NCBI GenBank assembly: GCA_025127975.1
Contig: JAHLYQ010000022.1
Coordinates: forward strand, 1-64,000
DNA length: 64,000 nucleotides
Source of the DNA: Synechococcus sp. CS-1331
GTDB lineage: Bacteria; Cyanobacteriota; Cyanobacteriia; PCC-6307; Cyanobiaceae
Direction of reading: 5' to 3'
Shown one piece after another: positions 37,644 to 47,274 of the stretch. Each line of letters starts with the position of its first letter. Within the stretch, counting starts at the first letter, position 1. The position numbers and the translations under genes were made by a program. Under the pieces are notes generated by a model. That model had not been told where the DNA came from. It saw only the letters and a program-made list of their open reading frames with translations, and searched no databases.

Positions 37644-38306
37644 ATGGCTAACCCCCTCAGCGCAGATCCCGGCTTGGCGGCCTTCGGCTCCAGCCTCGCC
37701 GCCATCTCCCTGGCGGAGCTGGGGGACAAGACCTTTTTCATGGCGCTGATCCTGGCGGTGCGCCACCGGGCCCGCTGGGTGTTTGTGGGGGCCTTCGCCG
37801 CCCTGACAGCCGTCACCCTGATCTCCCTGGCGCTGGGCTACGGCCTGCGGGAATTGCTACCCCAGACCGTGGTGCCCTGGCTGGCGGCCGCCCTGTTTCT
37901 GGGCTTTGGCCTCAAGCTGCTGATCGATGCCCAGGCCATGGCAGCGAATGCGGCCAGCGCCGAAGCCGAGCAGGCGGAGGAGGCGATCAACGCTGCCGAA
38001 ACCGGCGGGGTGTTGAGCATCACCGCCTGGGCGGTGATCTGGGAAGCCTTTGTGCTCGTGTTTGTGGCCGAGTTGGGTGACCGCACCCAGTTCACGACGA
38101 TCTTTATGGCCACCGCACCGGCCCAGGTGTTCAGCTTTGCAGGCCTGCTGGCCGGCACCCTGCTGGGCCATGCCCTGGTGACCTGGCTGGCGGTGGGGGC
38201 CGGCAAGTGGATTGGCCAGCGGGTTGATGAGCGGCTGCTCTACCGGCTCAGTGGCGGCCTGTTTCTGGTGTTTGGCCTGGCGGCCCTGAAGCAGGCCCTG
38301 GGCTGA
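37644..38306 (+). CDS. TMEM165/GDT1 (UPF0016) family cation transporter
   Basis: The 220 residues form six hydrophobic helices in two homologous halves, each with the family signature E-x-GD-(K/R)-T: SLAELGDKTFFMAL near residue 26 and FVAELGDRTQFTTI near 141. Relatives in cyanobacteria and plastids (Mnx, PAM71) move Mn2+ (and Ca2+) across thylakoid or plasma membranes, helping photosystem II assembly and preventing Mn toxicity. Annotation as a Mn exporter is by family inference. Confidence 0.88.
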   Translation: MANPLSADPGLAAFGSSLAAISLAELGDKTFFMALILAVRHRARWVFVGAFAALTAVTLISLALGYGLRELLPQTVVPWLAAALFLGFGLKLLIDAQAMAANAASAEAEQAEEAINAAETGGVLSITAWAVIWEAFVLVFVAELGDRTQFTTIFMATAPAQVFSFAGLLAGTLLGHALVTWLAVGAGKWIGQRVDERLLYRLSGGLFLVFGLAALKQALG

Positions 38307-38318
38307 TGGGCCCCGTAA

Positions 38319-39405
<1,087 letters not shown>

Positions 39406-39442
39406 GCCGGGCACTGGAGAAGGGCCAACCCCTCCCCTGCCC

Positions 39443-39817
39443 ATGGCCTGCAGCGCCCTGATCTCCCTGCTCGATACCCAGCACAGCCTTCAGGGCAACT
39501 GGTGGCTCCCCGATGGGGGCTTCCCCCAGCACCTGGCCAGCCTGCTGGGCTCACCGCTGCGGGCCAGCGGCCGGCCGCCCAGGAGCTGGCACGACCTCCA
39601 GGCGGTGTTCGAGCCCCTGGGGCCCCTGGCCAGCCCCGATGCCCCTGCCGCCAGCTACCGCTACCTGCTCTGCCTAGACCGGCGCGGCAGCCGCATCTCC
39701 TGCTGGCGGCGCTATCCGGAAGGGCTGGGCTGGCAGCGGCGTTGTGGGCCCATGCCCCTGGCCCAGTTCATCCGCCGCTTCCAGCAGTCCGGCGCCGCTC
39801 GCCGTGCATCCAGCTGA
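39443..39817 (+). CDS. Hypothetical protein
   Basis: A 124-residue Arg/Trp-rich protein with no recognised domain. A central YRYLLCLDRRGSRISCWRRY segment suggests two beta strands. It follows gap by 65 bases and its 3' end overlaps the 3' end of sdhB by 50 bases on the opposite strand. Codon composition is like the GC-rich neighbours, so it is probably a real gene, but its function is unknown. Confidence 0.5.
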   Translation: MACSALISLLDTQHSLQGNWWLPDGGFPQHLASLLGSPLRASGRPPRSWHDLQAVFEPLGPLASPDAPAASYRYLLCLDRRGSRISCWRRYPEGLGWQRRCGPMPLAQFIRRFQQSGAARRASS

Positions 39818-40522
39818 TCCAATCGGCGGAAATCTGCTTTGGGCACACCGCCTCACACTCGAGCTGGTTGCTGCAGCTGCCGAAGCCTTCGCGCCCCATC
39901 TGCTGCTGCATCGCTTCTGCCCTGGCGGCCCGCTCGGGCTGGCCCTGGGGCAGCTGGGCCAGATGGGCGAGCTTGGCGGCTACAAACAAACTGGCCGAGG
40001 CGTTGCGGCAACTGGCCACGCAGGCGCCGCAGCCGATGCAGGTGGCGGTTTCAAAGGCGGAGGCCGCCTGGTCGCGGCCCACCAAAATGGCATTGGCATC
40101 CGGGGCATTGCCGGTGTTCACCGAGCAGAAGCCCCCCGCTTCGATCAGGCGATCAAGGGCACTGCGATCCACGACCAGATCCTGAATCGGCGGAAAGGCT
40201 TTCGCCTGCCAGGGCGCGAGCACCAGGGTTTCGCCATCGTTGAAGCGGCGCAGATATAGCTGGCACACCGTGGTGGCCGCCTGGGGGCCGTGGGCCTGAC
40301 CGTTGACCAGAAAGCCACAGCTGCCGCAGATTCCTTCGCGGCAATCGTGCTCAAAGCCCACCGGCCTCTCCCCGGCGCTGATCAGCTGTTCATTGAGCAG
40401 ATCCAGCGCCTCGAGCAGGGAGAGATCGGCTGAAACCTGCTCCAGCCTGTAGCTGGCGTAGGCACCAGGTGAGTCGGGGCTGCGCTGGCGCCAGATCCGC
40501 AGAGTCAGGGAAATCAGACCAC

Positions 40523-40526
<4 letters not shown>
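39768..40526 (-). CDS. sdhB: Succinate dehydrogenase/fumarate reductase iron-sulfur subunit
   Basis: Translation starts at ATG 40,526, overlapping the sdhA stop as ATGA, and gives 252 residues. C62, C67, C70 and C88 ligate the [2Fe-2S] cluster (CREGICGSC). [11 protein letters not shown] (163-173) and [11 protein letters not shown] (218-228) supply the remaining Cys for the 4Fe and 3Fe clusters. It carries electrons from SdhA to the membrane anchor in respiration shared with the plastoquinone pool. It is the last gene of the sdhCAB operon. Confidence 0.95.
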
Positions 40527-42447
<1,921 letters not shown>

Positions 42448-42451
<4 letters not shown>

Positions 42452-43080
42452 GCCAGCCACCCCACGGCCCGCCCGTTCAGCAGCAGCGCCACCAGCAGAA
42501 AGCCGCTGCCCAGCAGCAGCGCCACCGCCCGCCCAGCCATGCGGATGGCCCGGCCATTGCCCGGATTCAGCAGGCCCAGGCTGCGATGGGCCGCCTCCGC
42601 TCCATGCAGCAGGTGCAGACCCGCCGCCAGCCCTGCTGCCCCATAGAGCAGGGCCCACCAGGGCTGGGCGAGGACTTCGAGCAGTCGGGCCAGCTCCAGC
42701 CCAGCCGGGGGCCGGGGCCAGCGCAACTGCGCCAGGTGCACCGCCAGGAACAGCAGCAGGATTGCGGCGCTGAGGGGCAGGCTGCGGGCCGCCCAGGCCC
42801 CCCAGCGATCGGCTCGCCGCGACACCAACGCCGATCGATTGCCCGCCTGGCGATTGGCCACCAGCTTCCAGGCGGTCAGCCCCAGGTGGCCCAGCAGGGC
42901 CGCGCTGAGCAGCCCTTCTGCGGGGAGCAACCAGGGGCTTTGGTGCAGGGCGGTGGCGTAGGCCTCAAACGCCGGCGGCTGCAGCAGGGCCAGGCTTACC
43001 CCGGCCAGGTGCAGCAGTAGAAATAACACCAGCAGCGAGCCTGATCCGGCGATCCAAGCTGCAACGGCGGACGGGAGCAC
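42448..43080 (-). CDS. sdhC: Succinate dehydrogenase cytochrome b558-type anchor
   Basis: A 210-residue protein with five hydrophobic helices. His residues lie inside helices ([41 protein letters not shown]) at places that serve as heme ligands in the di-heme type-B SdhC/FrdC anchors. It passes electrons from SdhB to quinone at the membrane. There is no SdhD, as expected for type B. It is the first gene of sdhCAB, diverging from umuDC across a 111-base gap. Confidence 0.88.
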
Positions 43081-43151
43081 TGCGGATCAAGCCTTCACGC
43101 TGAAGCGATAGTTCCAGTATCGCCCTTGGCGGCGGCCGGTCGCGAGAAACT

Positions 43152-43165
43152 GGTACGCATGAACT
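43152..43165 (+). promoter_or_regulatory. Probable LexA (SOS) box
   Basis: GGTACGCATGAACT matches the cyanobacterial LexA consensus RGTACNNNDGTWCB at every fixed position but one (A for T in the second half). It lies 26 bases before the umuD start codon and 72 bases from the sdhC start on the other strand. It would repress umuDC until DNA damage. Confidence 0.6.
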
Positions 43166-43191
43166 AAGCTAATCGGGTTTGCGGCGCCCCC

Positions 43192-43542
43192 TTGGCCCCC
43201 GGCAGCCCTACCACCAATCTCTCCTCCACCACTCTCGCTACCCAGCTGATCCGCTGTCCCGCCAGCACCGTCTTGCTGCGGGTGAGTGGTGAGTCGATGC
43301 AGGAGGCCGGCATCAGCCACGGCGACCTGCTGATTGTGGATCGGGGCCTGGAGGCCCGGGCGGGCCAGGTGGTGGTGGCCTGGCTTGAGGGAGGCTTCAC
43401 CCTCAAGCGCCTGGTGCGGCACCGGGGCCGGTGGCGCCTGGAGGCCGCCCATCCGGCCTATCCGCCCCTGGAGCTGGCCCCCTCTGGCCGCCCGCAGATC
43501 TGGGGAGTGGCCCTGCATGTGATCCGCACCCATGGGGCGTGA
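43192..43542 (+). CDS. umuD: UmuD-type S24 peptidase, UmuD'-sized
   Basis: The start is a TTG at 43,192, giving 116 residues; a stop at 43,165 leaves no room for a much longer N terminus. The catalytic pair is S35 in VSGESMQEAG and K72 in FTLKRLV, spaced 37 apart as in E. coli UmuD (S60/K97). E. coli UmuD loses 24 residues at a Cys-Gly site to form UmuD' with S36/K73, so this product already corresponds to UmuD'. It should join UmuC as DNA polymerase V without cleavage. The gene overlaps umuC by 11 bases. Confidence 0.85.
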   Translation: MAPGSPTTNLSSTTLATQLIRCPASTVLLRVSGESMQEAGISHGDLLIVDRGLEARAGQVVVAWLEGGFTLKRLVRHRGRWRLEAAHPAYPPLELAPSGRPQIWGVALHVIRTHGA

Positions 43543-44815
43543 CGCCATCGTGCTGATCGACGGCAACAACTTCTACGCCTCCTGCGAAGCGTTGCTGGAT
43601 CCGGCCGTGCTCGGCCGGCCCCTAGTGGTGCTCTCCAACAACGACGGCTGCGTCGTATCGCGCAGCGCCGAAGCCCGGGCCCTGGGGATTCGCATGGGCC
43701 AGCCCTACTTCCAGGTGCGGCGGGAACTGGAACGCCAGGGCGTGGTGGTGCGCAGCTCCAATTACGCCCTCTATGCCGACCTGAGCCAGCGGTTGATGGC
43801 CGTGCTGGAGGAGTGGGTGGAGGTGCTGGAGATCTATTCAATCGATGAGGCCTTCGGCCGCCTGAAGCGGCCGGCGGGCAACGGTGACCTGGGCGACTGG
43901 GGCCGCCAGCTGCGCCACGACGTGCAACGCCGGCTGGGGCTGCCGGTGGCGGTGGGCATCGCCCCCACCAAGGTGCTGGCCAAGCTGGCCAACAAAATCG
44001 CCAAAACCAGCCCAGCGGAAGGGGGCGTCTTCGACTTCAGCAGCAGCGCCGATCCAGATCGCCAGCTCGAAGCGATCGCCATCGAAGACGTGTGGGGCAT
44101 CGGCCGCCAGCTCTCCCGCTGGTGCCGGCTGCGGGGCATCAGCCATGCCCGCGCCCTGCGCGACATGCCCAGCGGCGAACTGCGGCGACGCTGCGGCGTG
44201 GTGGGTGTGCGCCTGCAGCAGGAGTTGCGCGGCCACGCCTGCCTGCCCCTGGAGCTGGTGCCGCCCGCCAAGCGGGAAACCTGCGTGAGCCGCAGCTTCA
44301 GCCAGCCGATCACCAGCTATGCCCAGCTGAAGGAGGCGATCGCCACCTACCTGAGCCGGGCGGCGGAGAAGTTACGACGCCAGCGGCAACGGACTGGGGC
44401 CGTCACGGTGTTCGTGCGCAGCAGCCCCTTCAACGGCACCAGTTTCTATAGCAACGGCGCCACCGTGATCCTGCCGGTTGCCAGCAACGACACGGCCGTG
44501 CTGCTGCAGGCGGCCCTGCCCCTGGTGCAGCAGCTGTTCCGGCCCCATAAACCACTGCAGAAGGCCGGCGTGCTGATGCAGGAGCTGCAGGATGAAGCGA
44601 CCCTGCAACACCACCTGCTGGTGCCGTTGCCGCCAGAGCAGCAGCGGCGGCGCGCGGCCCTGATGGCCACCATCGACCGCCTCAATCGCCACTACGGCAG
44701 CGGCACGATCCAATGGGCCGCTGCCGGCCTGCACACACCCTGGCAAATGCGGCGTTCCCAGCTGTCGGGGGCTGCCACCACGCGGCTGGAGGCCATCCCG
44801 GTGGTCCATGCCTGA
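43532..44815 (+). CDS. umuC: DNA polymerase V catalytic subunit UmuC
   Basis: A 427-residue Y-family polymerase. Active-site acids are D10 (IVLIDGNNFYASCE) and D105/E106 (IYSIDEAFGR). The steric-gate region FYASCE and the helix-hairpin segments (VWGIGRQLSRWCRLRGI) follow, then the little-finger domain and the UmuC-specific C-terminal region with MQWAAAGL-like IQWAAAGLHTPW. It copies past DNA lesions with low fidelity during the SOS response. It is translated from within the end of umuD. Confidence 0.95.
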   Translation: MGRDAIVLIDGNNFYASCEALLDPAVLGRPLVVLSNNDGCVVSRSAEARALGIRMGQPYFQVRRELERQGVVVRSSNYALYADLSQRLMAVLEEWVEVLEIYSIDEAFGRLKRPAGNGDLGDWGRQLRHDVQRRLGLPVAVGIAPTKVLAKLANKIAKTSPAEGGVFDFSSSADPDRQLEAIAIEDVWGIGRQLSRWCRLRGISHARALRDMPSGELRRRCGVVGVRLQQELRGHACLPLELVPPAKRETCVSRSFSQPITSYAQLKEAIATYLSRAAEKLRRQRQRTGAVTVFVRSSPFNGTSFYSNGATVILPVASNDTAVLLQAALPLVQQLFRPHKPLQKAGVLMQELQDEATLQHHLLVPLPPEQQRRRAALMATIDRLNRHYGSGTIQWAAAGLHTPWQMRRSQLSGAATTRLEAIPVVHA

Positions 44816-44829
44816 GCGACCAGGCTCAG
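44812..44829. terminator. Hairpin between convergent umuC and the next gene
   Basis: CTGAGC and GCTCAG pair around a 6-base loop, overlapping the umuC stop codon and followed by AAATTTAAAT. The stem is only six base pairs with an AT-rich symmetrical tail, so it might serve both convergent genes; support is weak. Confidence 0.35.
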
Positions 44830-44833
44830 AAAT

Positions 44834-45211
44834 TTAAATAATTGGCAACAGCGCCGCCTCGATCATGGCGGCCGTCACCGGAATGGTTTCCAGTTCATCG
44901 GCATTGTCGAGAAAGGCCTCAAAGGAGGCGTAACGCCGCACGCAGGGCTGGGCTAGCGCGTCAGCACAGGCAGCGGCCCAGCTGCCCTCCTCCGGCTTAA
45001 CGGCGAGATAGGCGGTGAGGGCTTCATCGAGATCGCTGCCATCGCCGATGGCTTCGCCGTGCCAGAACACTTCGAAAAACCCCATGGCCCCAGGCGTCAG
45101 CAGAGCAGCAAGGCCAGCGTATCGGGGGTCCGGGCCATCCCGGATCGGGGCCGGAGCTGCCGCCGCTGCGGCACTTTGCTCCAGGGAGAGGATCCAGATC
45201 CATTGCTTCAT
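44834..45211 (-). CDS. Hypothetical protein
   Basis: The product is 125 residues with an Ala-rich segment near the N terminus and a core reading GFFEVFWHGEAIGDGSDLDE followed by ASFEAFLDNADELETIPVT. No domain was recognised. It faces umuC with an 18-base gap and is monocistronic as far as can be seen. Confidence 0.5.
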   Translation of the reverse strand: MKQWIWILSLEQSAAAAAAPAPIRDGPDPRYAGLAALLTPGAMGFFEVFWHGEAIGDGSDLDEALTAYLAVKPEEGSWAAACADALAQPCVRRYASFEAFLDNADELETIPVTAAMIEAALLPII

Positions 45212-45315
45212 AATGGTATCGAGATCCCGCCGATCACCCCGTTACAACCACCTGCCCATCTAGCAACGCCAGCTGTGCTGGGCGCACTTAATCCGCGACC
45301 TGACAGCCATTGAGC

Positions 45316-45615
45316 TCAGCTGAGCAGCAGGAAGCCGGCCTCTGGGTGGGAGCAGAACTGCTCAATCGTCTCTGCCTGCTGGAGCAACAGGGACGCCGTC
45401 GCGGCGTTGCTGACGTTGCCGATGGCCAGGCAGACAACCTTGGGCGGAAATCCCCGGCCCACGCTGAGATCGAGGAAGTCCTCGTCCTTGGTGACCAGTA
45501 CGTGGCCCTGCTGACTGGCCCATATCCAGATCGCGGTGTCACTGGCGCCGCCGAGACCGATCAGGCGCACATGGGTGGAGTGCGGAAACCTCTCGATCAG
45601 TAGCGGTGGACTCAC
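45316..45615 (-). CDS. DUF5615 PIN-like toxin, N-terminus shortened
   Basis: The 99-residue product has the family's HVRLIGLGGASDTAIWIWA and VLVTKDEDFLDLS (about 40-50), with the acidic pair of the Mut7-C-like PIN fold, and VVCLAIGNVSN. Family members normally begin with a short strand bearing the first acidic residue (LLLDANLSP type). Here the frame starts at a GTG giving SPPLLIERF, and that strand is missing, so the active site may be incomplete. It follows the DUF433 gene by 10 bases as a toxin-antitoxin pair. Confidence 0.75.
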   Translation of the reverse strand: MSPPLLIERFPHSTHVRLIGLGGASDTAIWIWASQQGHVLVTKDEDFLDLSVGRGFPPKVVCLAIGNVSNAATASLLLQQAETIEQFCSHPEAGFLLLS

Positions 45616-45625
45616 GCTGGCTGGC

Positions 45626-45859
45626 TCAAACCGCAGCGGGGCTGGTGATCAGGCGTTTTTCACGCTCTGCCGCAAAGGCCAGACAGGCCAGCACGTCCTC
45701 ATGGCTGAGCTGGGGAAAGGCCTCCAGGAGTTCTGCTTCCGTGCTGCCGGCGGACAGGGTGCCGAGCACATCGCCCACAGTCAGGCGCGTACCCCTCACG
45801 CACGGCTTCCCAAAGCGCACCGACGGGTCAATAGTGATCCGCTCAAGCAGTTCCATCAC
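45626..45859 (-). CDS. DUF433 antitoxin-like protein
   Basis: A 77-residue DUF433 domain: ITIDPSVRFGKPCVRGTRLT (about 8-27) then VGDVLGTLSAGSTEAELLEA and FPQLSHEDVLACLAFAAERE. This helix-turn-helix family is routinely the antitoxin for DUF5615 toxins. It precedes the DUF5615 gene by 10 bases on the same strand, so it probably controls and neutralises it. Confidence 0.85.
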   Translation of the reverse strand: MMELLERITIDPSVRFGKPCVRGTRLTVGDVLGTLSAGSTEAELLEAFPQLSHEDVLACLAFAAEREKRLITSPAAV

Positions 45860-46213
45860 TGAATGCTAAAGGATTTCTGGGGGACGTCCCTGAGTGGGCT
45901 CGACCCTCTACGGCTAAGGAATCAAAGGAGCGGTTAACCGTAGCCAGCACAAACCGTGGAATCACGGGTCGGCTCTTTGCTGGAGCGTGCTCAGGCCGGG
46001 CCAATCGGGCGGGGTGCGGTAGCGATCGAGCCAGACAAGTGTTCCCGCTCGAAGCGCTCGAGCCTGGAGTTGGCTTGCTCGAGCCGCTCGATCTCTCTGA
46101 TCTCGAGCTCGACGACGGGATGCCAGTTGAATTACTCCTTCGGAGAAGACAGCATGAAATTACTTTTAGGCGGCCCTGAGGGGGAGTAGGAACGGGAGAG
46201 GGGTGGATGTGCC
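45860..46213. other. Intergenic stretch with a coiled-coil-like scrap
   Basis: About 350 bases. On the minus strand a frame without start reads VVELEIREIERLEQANSRLE followed by RFEREH (about 46,010-46,120), a heptad-like coiled-coil pattern of repeated GAGCTCGA/CTCGAG DNA; it could be a gene remnant. A 77-codon plus-strand frame at 45,956-46,189 overlies it and is probably chance. Confidence 0.35.
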
Positions 46214-46846
46214 ATGGGATCTAAAGCCCAACCCGCAGGTAAGACCTGGTGGGAGCAGCAGCGCACCGGACTGTCGCGATTGATAGCGGTGCTGGCCTTT
46301 CTGGTAGTGGCACTGACCGAAAGCCGCTGGGAGCTCCATCAGGAGCCCGTTGCCATATTCCTCTTCAGCATCGGCCTGGCCCTGGCTGCCGTCGGAGCCG
46401 CAGGCAGGATCTGGTGCTCGTTCTTCATCTCGGGCCGCAAGGACGGTCAGCTGGTGAGTGAAGGCCCCTACTCGATCAGCCGCAATCCCCTCTACGTGTT
46501 CAGCTGCATCGGCCTGCTGGGGGTGGGACTCACCACCGAAACGCTCACCTACCCGCTGCTGTTTCTGGCGATCTTCGGGCTCTATTACCCGGGGATCATG
46601 GCCAGGGAAGAGCGCCGGCTGGAGGAGCTGTTTGGCGAGGCCTACCGGCAATACCGGCAAAGGGTGCCGCGGTTCTGGCCGCGGCTGGAGCTCTACAGCG
46701 AGCCGGCCAGCTGGATGAGCAATCCACACCTATTTAGGCGCCATATCCTGAGCGACATCTGGTTTATCTGGATTGCAGCGATCATTGAGCTGATCGAGGG
46801 TTTTCGCAGTGCGGGCATGCTGCCCCACCTGCTGGAGCCCTGGTGA
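46214..46846 (+). CDS. Isoprenylcysteine methyltransferase-like (ICMT/PEMT) membrane protein
   Basis: The 210-residue protein has about five helices and the SAM-binding hallmark GPYSISRNPLYVFSCIGLLG (about 84-103), then EERRLEELFGEAYRQYRQRV with the conserved E..L...G..Y..Y motif of the ICMT/phospholipid methyltransferase superfamily. Bacterial members methylate lipids or small molecules; the substrate is unknown. Its 3' end nearly meets the opposite-strand Cys-rich gene. Confidence 0.85.
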   Translation: MGSKAQPAGKTWWEQQRTGLSRLIAVLAFLVVALTESRWELHQEPVAIFLFSIGLALAAVGAAGRIWCSFFISGRKDGQLVSEGPYSISRNPLYVFSCIGLLGVGLTTETLTYPLLFLAIFGLYYPGIMAREERRLEELFGEAYRQYRQRVPRFWPRLELYSEPASWMSNPHLFRRHILSDIWFIWIAAIIELIEGFRSAGMLPHLLEPW

Positions 46847-46848
46847 AC

Positions 46849-47235
46849 TCACCACCAGCCACCCCCAAAAGGCCCGCCGAAACCATCACCAAAGCCGTCA
46901 TCAAAGCCGCCATCAAAGCCCGGTTCCACGTTCCAGGTGGGCTCGGGGCCACCTGCCTTGGGAGGCTTGGGTGGCCCGGCCAGGGTTTCCTCGCTGATGC
47001 CTGGAATCGGCACTGAGGCGCAGGAACACTGACACAGGCCATCGGGCCCGATCAGCCCCAGGCTCGGCTGGGCGCAGCTGCAGGGGCAGGTCTGGCTCTG
47101 GGACTGGGACTGGCTCTGGGCGACGGCCGGTTGGGGGAGCGACAACAGGCAACCCACCAGACCCAGCAGGCTGCCCAAGGAAAGGCTGTAAGAGGAGAAA
47201 GTGGCGAGGCGGGACGGCAACGGAGGCACGGACAT
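46849..47235 (-). CDS. Exported Cys-rich protein with Gln-Ser repeat and Gly-rich tail
   Basis: The 128-residue product has a signal peptide (about 1-39, ending PAVA), a QSQSQSQSQ tract, a CPCSC and CQCSC cluster separated by a loop (about 50-72), a Pro-rich linker, and a C-terminal repeat of Asp-Gly-Phe (DGGFDDGFGDGFGGPFGGGW). Such a tail suggests a sticky, flexible surface or periplasmic segment and the Cys motif a metal or disulfide knot. No family was recognised. It is 39 bases upstream of the dnaG stop on the same strand. Confidence 0.55.
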   Translation of the reverse strand: MSVPPLPSRLATFSSYSLSLGSLLGLVGCLLSLPQPAVAQSQSQSQSQTCPCSCAQPSLGLIGPDGLCQCSCASVPIPGISEETLAGPPKPPKAGGPEPTWNVEPGFDGGFDDGFGDGFGGPFGGGWW

Positions 47236-47274
47236 CAGGGCAAAGCTGGGGGGAAGGGGATGGAGAGCGCCGGA

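Noticed and set aside
42452..42658. 69-residue N-terminal extension of SdhA
   Set aside because: Gly/Ala-rich shadow of sdhC; ATG 42,451 overlaps the sdhC stop as ATGA.
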